Shown: positions 36,201 to 45,158 of the stretch, piece by piece
Numbering within the stretch: position 1 is the stretch's first letter
Layout: every line of letters begins with the position of its first letter
Assembly: GCF_001461695.1 (NCBI RefSeq)
Contig: NZ_AUTC01000024.1
Location: 158,396-222,395, forward strand
DNA: 64,000 nt
Origin: Sinorhizobium fredii USDA 205
GTDB lineage: Bacteria > Pseudomonadota > Alphaproteobacteria > Rhizobiales > Rhizobiaceae
Direction: 5' to 3'
The notes under the pieces: model-generated
What the model was told of the DNA's origin: nothing
Database searches by the model: none
What the model saw: the letters and a program-made list of their open reading frames with translations, nothing else
Translations under genes and position numbers: made by a program

Positions 36201-36592
36201 CCCGCCCGATCGTCATGACTTCGATCGCCATGTCGGCGGGCATGCTGCCCTCGGCCCTCGGCGTCGGCGAAGGCGGCTCGTTCCGCGCCCCGATGGCGAT
36301 CGCCGTTATCGGCGGCATCATCGTCTCGACGGTCCTGAGCCTCGTCGTCGTGCCTTCCTTCTTCCTGATCATGGACGACCTGTCGCGACTTCTCGCCTGG
36401 ATCTTCGGCCGCATGGTCGGCAAGAAAGAGGAGGAAGATCTGCCGCTTGACCGCGAGGCGCTCAGCAAGCTCGCCGCCGAACAGGGCATCACGATCGAAA
36501 ACCTCGAGGAGCGCGTCAAGACGCTGGAGGCGGAGCGGCGCGGCAAGTCCGACCGCAAGATCATCAGCCATCCGGCGCTCGCCGCCGAATAG
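33287..36592 (+). CDS. RND-family efflux transporter permease (HAE-type)
   Basis: Proton-driven inner-membrane pump of 1101 residues, slightly longer than AcrB (about 1049). The first transmembrane helix is near residues 11-30 (RNPVAPILAFFVLVVLGW), followed by the periplasmic porter domain with VTKEIEDAVAGISGVDHIES, then the first helix bundle with LSAIPTFWIMELLGFSLN and ATGILVDDAIVEIENIERH (charge-relay aspartates). The second half repeats the pattern, with MGIVTKNAILLVDFGIE and KRARPIVMTSIAM. A charged C-terminal tail (about 70 residues, EEEDLPLDREALSKLAAEQG) may form a coiled coil. It is co-transcribed with the adaptor gene. Substrates are unknown. Confidence 0.92.
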   Translation: MNFSAWSIRNPVAPILAFFVLVVLGWQSFNSLPITRFPNIDVPIVSIVVTQSGAAPAELETQVTKEIEDAVAGISGVDHIESTITDGTSTTAVIFRMEVPTTQAVQDVKDAIDRIRGDLPTSIDEPIVSKVDVEGQAIQTFSISSPGMTLEELSWFVDDTVKRAIQGQSGIGRVDRYGGSDREVRIELDEDRLNSFGITAADVNGQLRRMNMDLGSGRGQVGGSEQAIRTLGDARDVSQLANTMISLPNGRFVRLSELGKVTDTYEEPKSFSRFNGHPGVTFAVFRAKGASEVSVAETVAKTLDEIRAKHPEVTIEMVDDSVYYTYGNYEAAIHTLIEGALLAVVVVMLFLRNWRATLISAVALPLSAIPTFWIMELLGFSLNLVSFLAMTLATGILVDDAIVEIENIERHIRMGKSPYKAAIEAADEIGLAVIATTFTIIAVFVPVSFMPGIPGQYFIQFGLTVAVSVFFSLLVARLITPVMAAYLMQPTDVGGGHHGDDDSAIMKFYTGIIRVTTRWRYTTLLAAIGCLAISVYFLLQVPGSFLPPEDNSRVSLSIELPPDAMLEDTDRTTTEIYNRIKDIDGVENVFVLGGASPKGDLELRRAAVTVLLEKLDHSLVNKVVNDVIGGTPLIGEYLPKLPPAGRIKPQSQIEKEILAELRSIPDVRVTKLNDRGERDLSFNLLSSKEADLDQAVANLEAKLRKDPLLANVSPDGALPRPELQIRPRDEQMSRLGITTAQISEVIRVATIGDIDALLTKIALDGRLIPIRVQLDRDFRTDLAAIRNLKVQTASGATVPLSSVADINYAEGPSSIKRYDRYRVVKLGADLPVGVALDTASARFKEIAAQAELPDTVQFIESGDAEVQAEMQQSFGNAMLLGLMMVLVVLILLFKDVIQPFTILFSLPLAIGGVAAALILTQNALSMPVLIGILMLMGIVTKNAILLVDFGIEMMHHGMDRTLAMVEAGRKRARPIVMTSIAMSAGMLPSALGVGEGGSFRAPMAIAVIGGIIVSTVLSLVVVPSFFLIMDDLSRLLAWIFGRMVGKKEEEDLPLDREALSKLAAEQGITIENLEERVKTLEAERRGKSDRKIISHPALAAE

Positions 36593-36734
36593 GCGTTTCC
36601 TTGAGAAACAGCGCTGCTGCGGGGTTCGGATGAGGACGGGCAGCAGCGTCTCTTTCGCGAAGTTGTTTGATGCGGGTCAATTCATGACCCGCGAGAAACC
36701 GCTAGCTTGGTCACGATTTTTCGGGACAAGCGGT

Positions 36735-37415
36735 ATGAAGACTTTGCGACTAACCTCCAGTGACCGGGCCATCCTCATCAATTTGCGCTTCTTTTCGCGG
36801 CTGCCACGGACCGCACAAGAGGCAATTCTCGAGGGCGCCACTGTCTCGACGCACGAAGCGCACGACACCCTGTTCCGCCAGGACGATCCTATCGACGATG
36901 TCCTCGTCGTCCTCTCAGGACTCGTCCGTCTCTATCGCCTCGGCAAGGACGGGCGCGAAGCCGATGTCGCCGTCTTCCAGAAAGGCGAATTGATCGGGGT
37001 GAACGCCATGTTCCTGGATCGCCGCGCCACCGCCAATGCCCAGGCCGCCGAACCGTCGATCGTCGCGCGGTTGGAAAGCGGCAAACTGCGCCAGCTTGCC
37101 GCCGAAGACACGGGCGTCGCCCAGGCGCTTCTCGAGCTCCTCTGCCATCACGGCAAGATGGCCGAGGACTGCCTTGCCGAAGACCGTCTGCTCACCGCGC
37201 CCCAGCGCGTCGCGAACTACATTCTGAGCCATTGCCCGATCGGGTCAGAGAGCTTCTCCTTCCGCCTGCCATTCCAGAAGAACGTGCTCGCCGGCAAACT
37301 CGGCCTCGCCCCCGAGGCGCTGTCGCGGGCCTTCTCGACGCTGCGCCGGTCGGGCGTTGTGGTGAAGGGCCGGATGATCGAAATTCGCGACCGCCAAGCG
37401 CTGGAACAGTTTTGA
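36735..37415 (+). CDS. Crp/Fnr-family transcriptional regulator
   Basis: Regulator of 226 residues. A cyclic-nucleotide-binding-like beta-roll (about 25-115, LFRQDDPIDDVLVVLSGLVRLYRLGKDGREADVAVF) is followed by the dimer helix and a winged helix-turn-helix (about 165-215, FQKNVLAGKLGLAPEALSRAFSTLRRSGVV). No N-terminal iron-sulfur cysteines are present, so it is not a classical FNR. The ATG at 36735 is used; another in-frame ATG at 36684 is possible. It lies 142 bases after the RND pump gene and 6 bases from the convergent ureG end. Target genes are unknown. Confidence 0.85.
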   Translation: MKTLRLTSSDRAILINLRFFSRLPRTAQEAILEGATVSTHEAHDTLFRQDDPIDDVLVVLSGLVRLYRLGKDGREADVAVFQKGELIGVNAMFLDRRATANAQAAEPSIVARLESGKLRQLAAEDTGVAQALLELLCHHGKMAEDCLAEDRLLTAPQRVANYILSHCPIGSESFSFRLPFQKNVLAGKLGLAPEALSRAFSTLRRSGVVVKGRMIEIRDRQALEQF

Positions 37416-37421
37416 ACCCTT

Positions 37422-38033
<612 letters not shown>

Positions 38034-38118
38034 TTTCTGTGTCCTTTCTACTGCATAAAACGCGGCGTTCGCGGTCCCCGCTAGGAGCGGAACAGGCGCG
38101 AATGCAGGGTCTCATGTC

Positions 38119-38751
38119 TCAGAGATGCAATGTCGGCGATGATGGCCGCTGAGCCAAGACGTCCAGCGAGCCGCGCGCGGCACGGGAGGCAACCGCCGCA
38201 ATTCCCGCCTCCAGACCGGCGAGCACGCCGACGCCGTCTCGCTGGCCGATGACGCCGCAGCGGATGGCCACCGATACGGCACTTGACGCCGTCGCGTTGA
38301 GATAGGCCGCGAGCGTCGGCTCGAGCCCGGTCCGATGCGCGCCGGCGACAGCGCCGACCGCCACCGGATAGGCGGCCGTTGGTCCGAGCGTCTCCAGCAC
38401 CGGATGCGGCCAGTGGCCGGCGGCGGCGAGAAATGCTTCGCCAAGTAGCATGGTTTCCATGTGCCGTTCGCGTGAGCCGGCGAGCGCCTCGGCCAGTTCG
38501 GCGACCGCTTGCAGTCGTGCCGGATCGGCGTGGCCCCGAAAGCTTTCGGCGAGAAGAAGCGCATCGTTCCAGAGCGGGCCGTGATTCATGAGCGTATCCA
38601 GCCAAAGCCGCAGATCGTCGGCATTCGTCACCAGCCCATCGTGAACCGCCTGCTCCAAGCCGCCGGAATAGGAATAGGCGCCGACCGGGAAGGCTGGCGA
38701 GAGCCAGGTGACGAGGCGCAGCAGAGCCTGCACGACGGCCTCTTCAGCCAT
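38119..38751 (-). CDS. ureF: Urease accessory protein UreF
   Basis: Helical chaperone of about 210 residues that binds UreD and gates UreG GTPase during nickel insertion. Family motifs are [21 protein letters not shown] near the N-terminus, [26 protein letters not shown] and [12 protein letters not shown]. Start choice: the frame is open to 38805, but its first 18 codons are the reverse-frame image of the histidine-rich ureE tail. The ATG at 38751 gives the family N-terminus and overlaps the ureE stop by 8 bases, indicating translational coupling. Confidence 0.93.
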   Translation of the reverse strand: MAEEAVVQALLRLVTWLSPAFPVGAYSYSGGLEQAVHDGLVTNADDLRLWLDTLMNHGPLWNDALLLAESFRGHADPARLQAVAELAEALAGSRERHMETMLLGEAFLAAAGHWPHPVLETLGPTAAYPVAVGAVAGAHRTGLEPTLAAYLNATASSAVSVAIRCGVIGQRDGVGVLAGLEAGIAAVASRAARGSLDVLAQRPSSPTLHL

Positions 38752-39223
38752 GATGGTGGTCGTGACCATGCCCATGGTGGTGGCCGCCGGTGCCGTGATA
38801 GGCACCGCGCAGAGGGTGGAATGGCTCGACCACGTCGCTCACCGTCGCGCCGAGGCCCTCGAGCATGGCGCGGATGACCGGATCGCGGGCGATCAAGATT
38901 CGCCCCTCCTCGATCGCCGCCGGCAGATGCCGGTTGCCGAGGTGCCAGGCGAGTTCGATCAGATGCAGCCTGTCGCGCGGACGGATCTCGTAGAGCGCCT
39001 CCTCAGCCGCTTTCACTTCGATGTAGCCGCCGCCCTCCAGCACCAGCAGATCGCCGTCGGCGAGCATCACCGGTTCCTTGAGGTCGAGCATCACGACGTC
39101 GTCGTTTTCGAGATGCAGGAGCTTGCGGCGCAGATGCCGCTGGTCGTGGGTGAGCGTCACGCGGTGAAGCGGCGCCTTGTCGGTAGGGCCGGGAGAAAGA
39201 ATTTCCGTCGACCGGTAGGGCAC
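38744..39223 (-). CDS. ureE: Urease accessory nickel chaperone UreE
   Basis: Nickel-binding metallochaperone of 159 residues delivering nickel to UreG. The N-terminal peptide-binding domain (about 1-75) precedes the metal domain with the conserved [12 protein letters not shown] near 112. The C-terminal tail [14 protein letters not shown] is a nickel-binding histidine cluster, as in Klebsiella UreE. Translation starts at a GTG (39223) with a GAGG ribosome site; the preceding ABM gene stops 1 base away. The tail coding region overlaps the ureF start. Confidence 0.95.
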   Translation of the reverse strand: MPYRSTEILSPGPTDKAPLHRVTLTHDQRHLRRKLLHLENDDVVMLDLKEPVMLADGDLLVLEGGGYIEVKAAEEALYEIRPRDRLHLIELAWHLGNRHLPAAIEEGRILIARDPVIRAMLEGLGATVSDVVEPFHPLRGAYHGTGGHHHGHGHDHHHG

Positions 39224-39224
39224 G

Positions 39225-39521
39225 TCAGATGACCTCGATCTTTTCCGGATGGACGACCTCGACGCGCGCTTCGACGAGAAGATCGGCCATGGCCGCCTTG
39301 AACGTCTTCAGATGCGGCTCGGCAAAGTGGACATCGAGAGCCGCCCGGCTCTTCCAGGTCTCGACGAAAACCAGCGAGTCCGGTTCGGCGGGCTTGCGAT
39401 ACAGATCGTAGCTGATGTAGCCCTCTTCCTTGCGGGTGGCGTCGATCAGCGGTGCGGCGAGCGCCACGACGTCGTCGCCCTTCCCCGCATGCGCTGTCAG
39501 ATATGCGATGACGTAAACCAT
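39225..39521 (-). CDS. ABM-domain putative quinol monooxygenase
   Basis: Small ferredoxin-fold protein of 98 residues of the antibiotic biosynthesis monooxygenase (YgiN-like) family. Typical features are [18 protein letters not shown] at the N-terminus, [12 protein letters not shown] near 35, [23 protein letters not shown] near 55 (conserved W and H) and [11 protein letters not shown] at the end. It is translationally coupled to ureE (1-base gap) although no direct urease role is known; family members reduce or oxidise quinols or serve as dimeric scaffolds. A terminator-like hairpin lies upstream, after the peroxiredoxin gene. Confidence 0.85.
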   Translation of the reverse strand: MVYVIAYLTAHAGKGDDVVALAAPLIDATRKEEGYISYDLYRKPAEPDSLVFVETWKSRAALDVHFAEPHLKTFKAAMADLLVEARVEVVHPEKIEVI

Positions 39522-39563
39522 TGAATTCCATGTCTCCGACGGGCTTTACTCTAGCAAGAAAAA

Positions 39564-39627
39564 GCCCCGGCGCCAGCAAGAAGGCGAAAATCCGGAGACT
39601 TTCAAACCTCATTGCGGCAGCCGGGGC
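39564..39627 (-). terminator. Terminator of the peroxiredoxin gene
   Basis: GCCCCGGC (39564-39571) pairs with GCCGGGGC (39620-39627) across a 48-base loop. On the minus strand the stem is followed by TTTTTCTTGC. It separates the peroxiredoxin gene from the ABM-ureEFG block. Confidence 0.6.
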
Positions 39628-39648
39628 CTTAACGGTCACATTGCCGGA

Positions 39649-40188
39649 TCAGGCGGCGATCTTCTGCGACTTCAGCGCGTCGAGAATGTTCTGGGGCGAG
39701 GAGACGCCATAGGGATCGCTATCGCAATTGTCGGAATAGCCTTCCTCTTCGAACCACTGCTCGACCGTGCCGTTGTTGACGACGGCAGCGTAGCGCCAGG
39801 ACCGCATGCCGAAGCCGAGATTGTCCTTGGCAACCAGCATGCCCATCTTGCGGGTGAACTCGCCCGAACCGTCCGGGATCAGCTTGACGTTTTCGAGCCC
39901 CTGCGACTTGCCCCAGGCGTTCATGACGAAGGCATCGTTGACCGAGATGCAATAAATCTCATCGATGCCGAGCGCCCGGAACTCGGACGTGAGCTTCTCG
40001 AAATCCGGCAGCTGATAGGTAGAGCAGGTCGGCGTGAAGGCGCCCGGCAGCGAGAACAGCACGACGCGCTTGCCGGCGAAATAGTCGTTCGACGAGACGT
40101 CCTGCCAGCGGAACGGATTAGGGCCGCCGACGGATTCGTCGCGGATGCGGGTACGGAAGGTTACAACGGGAACTTTTCTGCCGAACAT
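39649..40188 (-). CDS. Peroxiredoxin of the Prx5 (thioredoxin/glutaredoxin-type) family
   Basis: Cytoplasmic peroxidase of 179 residues that reduces hydroperoxides. The peroxidatic cysteine C55 lies in PGAFTPTCSTYQLP, with the conserved arginine in MRSWRYAAVV; further cysteines are C80 and C155. The glutaredoxin-linked Prx5 group is the likely match. Of two ATGs, the one at 40188 has AAGGAG at 6-base spacing and is chosen over 40194. It sits alone between ureC and the ABM gene, inside the urease region; a tie to urease is not obvious. Confidence 0.92.
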   Translation of the reverse strand: MFGRKVPVVTFRTRIRDESVGGPNPFRWQDVSSNDYFAGKRVVLFSLPGAFTPTCSTYQLPDFEKLTSEFRALGIDEIYCISVNDAFVMNAWGKSQGLENVKLIPDGSGEFTRKMGMLVAKDNLGFGMRSWRYAAVVNNGTVEQWFEEEGYSDNCDSDPYGVSSPQNILDALKSQKIAA

Positions 40189-40411
40189 GATCATCTCCTT
40201 CGAGTGGGGCTGCCGGCCGCGTCAGTCGTGGGAGGAAACGACAGCCGGCGAAAGGGAAGGCCCCTTCTACCGAAGATTCCGCTGCGGTGCAGCATCAAAG
40301 CGCCGATTCAGTCGGCGTCGCATGGCAGCCTTGCGGTCGCTGCATGGCTCCTTCGGGTCGGAGCCCGTGGCCGGCAATCAGTTGCAGAGACTGAGAGAAA
40401 ACCTGAGCCGT

Positions 40412-42124
40412 CTAGAACAGGAAGTAGCGCTGCGCCATCGGCAGCACGGTCGCCGGTTCGCAGGTCAGCAGTACGCCGTCGGCGCGCACCTCATAGGTTT
40501 CCGGATCGACCTCGATATGCGGCGTCAGGCTATTGTGGATCATCGACGCCTTGCCGATGCCGCCGCGGGTGTTCTGGACGGCGACGAGTTCCTTGGCGAC
40601 GCCGAGCCTTCCCGCCAACCCGGCATCGAGTGACGCCTGCGAGACGAAGGTGACCGAGGAGTTGGTCCGGCTCCGGCCATAGGCGCCGAACATCGGCCGG
40701 TAGTGCACCGGCTGGGGCGTCGGGATCGAGGCGTTCGGGTCGCCCATCGGCGCGGCCGCGATCGTGCCGCCCAAGAGGACCATGTCCGGTTTGACGCCGA
40801 AGAAGGCCGGGTTCCAGATGACCAGGTCGGCACGCTTGCCGACTTCGAGCGAACCGATCTCGTGGCTGAGGCCGTGGGCGATCGCCGGGTTGATCGTGTA
40901 TTTGGCGACATAGCGCTTGACGCGGAAATTGTCGTTGTCGCCGGTCTCTTCCTTCAACCGGCCGCGCTGCCGCTTCATCTTGTCGGCCGTCTGCCAGGTG
41001 CGGATCGCCACCTCGCCGACGCGACCCATCGCCTGGCTGTCGGAGGAGATGATCGAGAAGGCGCCAATGTCGTGGAGGATATCTTCCGCGGCGATCGTCT
41101 CCTTGCGGATGCGGCTTTCGGCAAAGGCGATGTCCTCGGGGATCGACGGCGACAGGTGATGGCAGACCATCAACATGTCGAGATGCTCGGCCAGCGTGTT
41201 CTGCGTGTAGGGCCGCGTCGGGTTGGTCGACGACGGGATGACGTTCGGCTGGCCGCAGATCTTGATGATGTCTGGCGCATGGCCGCCGCCGGCCCCTTCG
41301 GTGTGGAAGGCGTGAATGGTCCGCCCCTTGATCGCTGCGATCGTGTCCTCGACGAAGCCGCTCTCGTTCAGCGTGTCGGTGTGGATCATCACCTGCACGT
41401 CGTATTCGTCGGCAACCGAGAGGCAGCAGTCGATCGCCCCGGGGGTCGTGCCCCAATCCTCGTGCAGCTTCAGCGAGGTGGCGCCGCCGAGCACCATTTC
41501 GACGAGCGCGCCGGGCAGCGAGGCGTTGCCCTTCCCGGCGAAGGCAAGGTTCATCGGAAACGCATCGGCCGCCTCGATCATCCGGGCGATATGCCACGGT
41601 CCCGGCGTACAGGTGGTCGCCAGCGTGCCGTGTGCCGGCCCCGTGCCGCCGCCCAGCATGCAGGTCAACCCGCTCATCAACGCCTCTTCGATCTGCTGCG
41701 GGCAGATGAAATGGATATGGCTGTCCATGCCACCGGCCGTGACGATCTTGCCCTCGCCGGCGATCGCCTCGGTGCCCGGGCCGACGATGATATTCACGCC
41801 AGGCTGCGTGTCCGGATTGCCGGCCTTGCCGATCGCGACGATCCGGCCGTCCTTCAAGCCGATATCCGCCTTGACTATCCCCCAATGGTCGACGATCAGC
41901 GCATTGGTGATGACCGTGTCGACCGCGCCGCCCTCGCGCGTCACCTGGCTCTGGCCCATGCCGTCGCGGATGACCTTGCCGCCGCCGAACTTCACCTCTT
42001 CGCCATAGGTCGTGAAATCCTTCTCGACCTCGATGAAGAGTTCCGTATCGGCAAGCCGCACCCTGTCGCCGACGGTCGGTCCGAACATGTTGGCATAGGC
42101 CGCACGCGACATTTTGTAGGACAT
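40412..42124 (-). CDS. ureC: Urease alpha subunit UreC
   Basis: Catalytic subunit of urease, 570 residues, hydrolysing urea to ammonia and carbamate at a dinuclear nickel site. Ligands are visible as H136 and H138 in [11 protein letters not shown], carboxylated lysine K219 in [13 protein letters not shown]248 in MIHTDTLN, H274 in [11 protein letters not shown] and D362 near ISSDSQAMG. The mobile flap cysteine is C321 in [13 protein letters not shown]. The ATG at 42124 matches the family N-terminus; the frame to 42208 enters the preceding gene. It follows the GT29-like gene by 4 bases, completing ureD-A-DUF1272-B-lprI-GT29-C. Confidence 0.97.
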   Translation of the reverse strand: MSYKMSRAAYANMFGPTVGDRVRLADTELFIEVEKDFTTYGEEVKFGGGKVIRDGMGQSQVTREGGAVDTVITNALIVDHWGIVKADIGLKDGRIVAIGKAGNPDTQPGVNIIVGPGTEAIAGEGKIVTAGGMDSHIHFICPQQIEEALMSGLTCMLGGGTGPAHGTLATTCTPGPWHIARMIEAADAFPMNLAFAGKGNASLPGALVEMVLGGATSLKLHEDWGTTPGAIDCCLSVADEYDVQVMIHTDTLNESGFVEDTIAAIKGRTIHAFHTEGAGGGHAPDIIKICGQPNVIPSSTNPTRPYTQNTLAEHLDMLMVCHHLSPSIPEDIAFAESRIRKETIAAEDILHDIGAFSIISSDSQAMGRVGEVAIRTWQTADKMKRQRGRLKEETGDNDNFRVKRYVAKYTINPAIAHGLSHEIGSLEVGKRADLVIWNPAFFGVKPDMVLLGGTIAAAPMGDPNASIPTPQPVHYRPMFGAYGRSRTNSSVTFVSQASLDAGLAGRLGVAKELVAVQNTRGGIGKASMIHNSLTPHIEVDPETYEVRADGVLLTCEPATVLPMAQRYFLF

Positions 42125-42128
42125 AGGT

Positions 42129-42779
42129 TCAGGCTCCTTGGGACAAGTCTGACGAGGGCGATGGATCGAGGCGACGCAGCCGCCGCTCGGCGGCAAGTGC
42201 ATCGACATAGCGTCGCTCGGCGGCGAAGGGGTGCCACTCCCAGCCGCTATGGCCGAAGCCGGTGAGCACGATGTCGTCGCCGGCGGAAGCGATGCCGGAC
42301 AGGACCTCGGCGATCACCAGGAGGCCGCTCGACGGGACGACGTAGGGCGCCGGCGCGAACCGAGCGAGGCCTTGCTCTAGCCACTCATGCGTCGCGGCCG
42401 GCACGATCCGGTGATGCCGTCCCGTCGCCCGCGCGAAACTCTCGAAGCCGACGGTGTAGTCGTCGCAGAAATCGTCGAGATCCGGATGGGCTTTGGCAAG
42501 CGCCGCCCGCATCGCGGCGAACTTCGCGCCGGAGCGCACGCTCCAGAACTCGCGCGCCTGCCGCACCGGTTCGCTCGTCTTCCAGCGCCCGCCGCCGAGC
42601 ATCGACAAGGCGGGGCGACCGGTGTTGCAGACGGCGACCACGTCGGTCCTGGTTCCGCCTCGGCCGACCGAACGGCAATCGTTGAAGCGGATCACCAGGT
42701 CGGCGGCATCGATCGTCGCGGCAGCGCCTTTCGGCACCTCGCCATTGCCAACGATCATGATGAAGCGCCGGCTTTGCAA
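42129..42779 (-). CDS. GT29/GT42 sialyltransferase-like 'urease operon accessory' protein
   Basis: Unusual 216-residue protein inside the urease operon. It has sialylmotif L-like [10 protein letters not shown] (residues 9-18) with [11 protein letters not shown] (25-35), sialylmotif S-like [13 protein letters not shown] (148-160) with [10 protein letters not shown] (168-177), and a downstream His-X4-Glu pair (H183, E188) matching the VS-type motif. No signal peptide or membrane anchor is seen. The fold assignment is inferred from these three motifs; nucleotide-sugar substrate and function are unknown. Rhizobial genomes carry homologues labelled 'urease operon accessory protein'. The start is a TTG (42779) with AGGGAA at 7-base spacing; an ATG at 42758 is possible. 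Confidence 0.7.
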   Translation of the reverse strand: MQSRRFIMIVGNGEVPKGAAATIDAADLVIRFNDCRSVGRGGTRTDVVAVCNTGRPALSMLGGGRWKTSEPVRQAREFWSVRSGAKFAAMRAALAKAHPDLDDFCDDYTVGFESFARATGRHHRIVPAATHEWLEQGLARFAPAPYVVPSSGLLVIAEVLSGIASAGDDIVLTGFGHSGWEWHPFAAERRYVDALAAERRLRRLDPSPSSDLSQGA

Positions 42780-42782
42780 CGG

Positions 42783-43202
42783 TCAGTTCCCTTGAGCCTC
42801 GAGGAGTTCCTTGAGTTCGGCCGTGCGCTTGCGTGTCAGCTCGGCGAGGCACCCCGAGACCAGCATAGGCTCCATCGATCCGCCCCGCGCCTCGGAGCCG
42901 GCGAGCTCGCACTGGCCGTCGCGGTAGCCGATCCAGGCCCGCTGTGCCTTTTTCAGGGCTTCGACCGCACCGACATAGGCGGCGTCGATACCGCCGAGCT
43001 CCTTGTCGGTTTCCTGCATCGCGGCGATCGCCTTGCGGTAGGCTTTGTTGAGGTCCGCGTCCGCCGCCTGGTACTCCTGATCGGCGCACATGTTCAAATC
43101 CATCTGCGTCTCCGCCTTTTGGCAGTCTACCTCAGGCTCCTGAGCGAAGCCGGACGTCGCAAGAACGAGAAGCAGCCCGATGGCGGGTGCGACCACTCTC
43201 AT
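42783..43202 (-). CDS. LprI-like (DUF1311) lysozyme-inhibitor-type periplasmic protein
   Basis: Secreted protein of 139 residues. A signal peptide (about 1-20, [11 protein letters not shown]) precedes the LprI/DUF1311 core: [35 protein letters not shown] spacing with paired cysteines, then [17 protein letters not shown] and [14 protein letters not shown]. Four conserved cysteines suggest two disulfides in the periplasm. The family includes a mycobacterial lysozyme inhibitor, but its role in urease operons is unknown. The ATG overlaps the ureB stop (ATGA) and it lies 3 bases before the GT29-like start, so it is within the operon. Confidence 0.82.
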   Translation of the reverse strand: MRVVAPAIGLLLVLATSGFAQEPEVDCQKAETQMDLNMCADQEYQAADADLNKAYRKAIAAMQETDKELGGIDAAYVGAVEALKKAQRAWIGYRDGQCELAGSEARGGSMEPMLVSGCLAELTRKRTAELKELLEAQGN

Positions 43203-43504
43203 AGCTTGCCCATCACCTGCTGGCGGAAGCCGAAGACTTCGCGCTTGCCGGAAAGCGGGATCAGCGTGACCTGCCGCGTCTGCCCGGGCTCGAAGCGCAC
43301 GGCCGTGCCCGCCGGGATATCGAGCCGCTTGCCGTGTGCCGCCTCGCGGTCGAAGATCAGTCCCGGGTTCGTTTCCGCAAAATGATAGTGGCTGCCGACC
43401 TGCACCGGCCGGTCGCCGGAGTTGGAGACTTCGATTGTGACAGTCGGAAGGCCGACATTGAGTTCGATGTCGCCAGCGGCCGCGATGATCTCGCCCGGTA
43501 TCAT
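43199..43504 (-). CDS. ureB: Urease beta subunit UreB
   Basis: Structural subunit of urease, 101 residues, forming the (abc)3 trimer with UreA and UreC. Hallmarks are MIPGEII at the start, [25 protein letters not shown] [20 protein letters not shown] near 30 and [18 protein letters not shown] near 70. Length is normal. Its stop overlaps the lprI-like start; the DUF1272 gene precedes it by 12 bases. Confidence 0.95.
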   Translation of the reverse strand: MIPGEIIAAAGDIELNVGLPTVTIEVSNSGDRPVQVGSHYHFAETNPGLIFDREAAHGKRLDIPAGTAVRFEPGQTRQVTLIPLSGKREVFGFRQQVMGKL

Positions 43505-43516
43505 GTTCGTGTCTCC

Positions 43517-43771
43517 TTACGCGGCCTTGTCTGGCGCGCAGCCTTGCGGCTTCAACACGCGCTCGGTCGAGGCCGGATATTTCTTCAGCATTGCAGCCGG
43601 GCGCACCGGGCGGCGTACCAGTTCGCCGCTGCAGTTCGGGCAGATCCCACCAAGCTTTTCCTCGGCACAATCGGCGCAAAAGGTGCATTCGAAGGTGCAG
43701 ATCATCGCCTCCCTGCCTTCGGGCGGCAGGTCGCGATCGCAGCATTCACAGTTCGGGCGCAGGCTCAGCAT
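43517..43771 (-). CDS. DUF1272 zinc-ribbon-like protein
   Basis: Small protein of 84 residues with cysteine pairs typical of DUF1272: NCECCDRDLP near the N-terminus, CTFECTFCADCA near 27 and GICPNCSGEL near 45, likely binding two zinc ions. The C-terminal 30 residues are basic and proline-rich (RRPVRPAAML). It is encoded between ureA and ureB, 10 bases after ureA, in a position conserved in rhizobial urease operons as remembered. Function is unknown. The longer frame to 43852 overlaps ureA and was rejected. Confidence 0.85.
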   Translation of the reverse strand: MLSLRPNCECCDRDLPPEGREAMICTFECTFCADCAEEKLGGICPNCSGELVRRPVRPAAMLKKYPASTERVLKPQGCAPDKAA

Positions 43772-43781
43772 GGTCAGTCTC

Positions 43782-44084
43782 CTAGCGGATGGGCTCGTGA
43801 ACGGTGACGAGTTTCGTCCCATCCGGGAAGGTCGCCTCGACCTGGATGTCATGGATCATTTCCGCGATGCCCTCCATCACCTGGTCGCGGGTCAGCACAT
43901 GCGCGCCGGCCTCCATCAGCTCGGCAACGGACCGACCGTCGCGTGCGCCCTCGACAACGAAATCGGTGATCAAGGCGATCGCCTCGGGATGGTTGAGCTT
44001 GACGCCGCGCTCCAGACGCCGGCGCGCGACCATCGCCGCCATGGAAATCAACAGTTTGTCTTTTTCGCGCGGGGTCAGATTCAT
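43782..44084 (-). CDS. ureA: Urease gamma subunit UreA
   Basis: Small structural subunit of urease, 100 residues. Standard features are [22 protein letters not shown] at the N-terminus, [10 protein letters not shown] near 30, [11 protein letters not shown] near 50, [11 protein letters not shown] near 65 and the C-terminal [14 protein letters not shown]. It lies 27 bases after ureD and directly before the DUF1272 gene. Confidence 0.96.
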   Translation of the reverse strand: MNLTPREKDKLLISMAAMVARRRLERGVKLNHPEAIALITDFVVEGARDGRSVAELMEAGAHVLTRDQVMEGIAEMIHDIQVEATFPDGTKLVTVHEPIR

Positions 44085-44111
44085 GCGTCGCTATCCGGAT
44101 TGATTGCGGGG

Positions 44112-44987
44112 TCAGAGAGTCCAGACTTTCGGCACAGACGCGTCCTTACGCAAGTGCGAAATGAGCGGAACAAGGATTTTTCTAAGCTCGAAGCCATCGG
44201 CAGCGACGAGGCGGGCGACGAGCTTGTCGCGACCGCCGACCTTGTAGTGGCTGACGCCTGCCTGCACGACCGGTGCGAGCATTCCGCGCAGCTTCGAAAG
44301 CATCGCTTCGCAGTCTGGCGCGGCATAGAGAAGCGTGGCGAAGGCCGCCGCGCCGCCGAGCGTTGTAGGCCTCGCGGCAAGCTTCGCCATATCGTCGGCA
44401 AGCGTCAGGTTCTCGGCATGAACCAGTTTGCCGCCACTCCGTACCCGCCAGCGATCACGGAAAAGGCCAGCATGCACCGCCTCGCCCATCGCCTTGCGGC
44501 CGAGGAGGACCGCCTCGACCGCGAGGAAACTCGCGTCGGGCGCCAGATCTACCTCCAGCGAGCGAGACAGCGAGGCGCGATCGAAAAGGATCGTTTCCTG
44601 CGGCAGCCAGTCGACGCGAGCCCCGGCGGCGACAGAGATATGTGTCGTGATCGAGGCCGTGCCGGCGCTCGCCTTGTAGATCTTCTCGCAGGCCTGCGTG
44701 GTCAGCGTCAGGCTCGTCCCCGCGCCAGCCGCGAAGCTCCATTCGAGCCGGTCGCCACCGGTGACGCCGCCCGAGGAGTTGATCAGCACGGCTTCCATTG
44801 AGGCATCGAAGGTCTTCGGCAGACGGATCTTGGCGCAGCCTTCCTGATAGAGCTCGGCGATGCGCGTGCCCCCCCTTTCGGATTTGGCAACCAGCCGCCC
44901 CTTACCCCACGCCCTTTGAGGAGCGATGATCGCTGCGTCACTCAAGGTCTTCAGATGTCCCTGCCGCCACGCCCCTGCGACGTGCAT
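44112..44987 (-). CDS. ureD: Urease accessory protein UreD
   Basis: Scaffold protein of 291 residues that binds apo-urease and recruits UreF and UreG for nickel insertion. Family motifs are [15 protein letters not shown] near 70, [13 protein letters not shown] near 95, [12 protein letters not shown] near 125 and [13 protein letters not shown] near 175. It is the first gene of the operon; the 168-base region upstream, shared with the end of the alpha/beta hydrolase gene, should hold the promoter. No NtrC/sigma-54 site fitting the consensus was found there by eye. Confidence 0.93.
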   Translation of the reverse strand: MHVAGAWRQGHLKTLSDAAIIAPQRAWGKGRLVAKSERGGTRIAELYQEGCAKIRLPKTFDASMEAVLINSSGGVTGGDRLEWSFAAGAGTSLTLTTQACEKIYKASAGTASITTHISVAAGARVDWLPQETILFDRASLSRSLEVDLAPDASFLAVEAVLLGRKAMGEAVHAGLFRDRWRVRSGGKLVHAENLTLADDMAKLAARPTTLGGAAAFATLLYAAPDCEAMLSKLRGMLAPVVQAGVSHYKVGGRDKLVARLVAADGFELRKILVPLISHLRKDASVPKVWTL

Positions 44988-45158
44988 CGTGATGCGGCAT
45001 CGTCTGAAATGGCATGATGAAAGTCAAGCTTCTGTTTTGCAAGCACAATCTGGCTTTCCGACAGAAACGAAGGCTGAGCGGGGCGGGCGGCTTTACCAAA
45101 GAGAGGGAGAGCGCCGGCATGCAGCGCCCTCCCATCAGCCACTCTGACACGCGCCGCG

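Noticed and set aside
40703..42265. Plus-strand frame of 520 codons opposite ureC
   Set aside because: Antisense shadow; ureC has all catalytic residues on the other strand.
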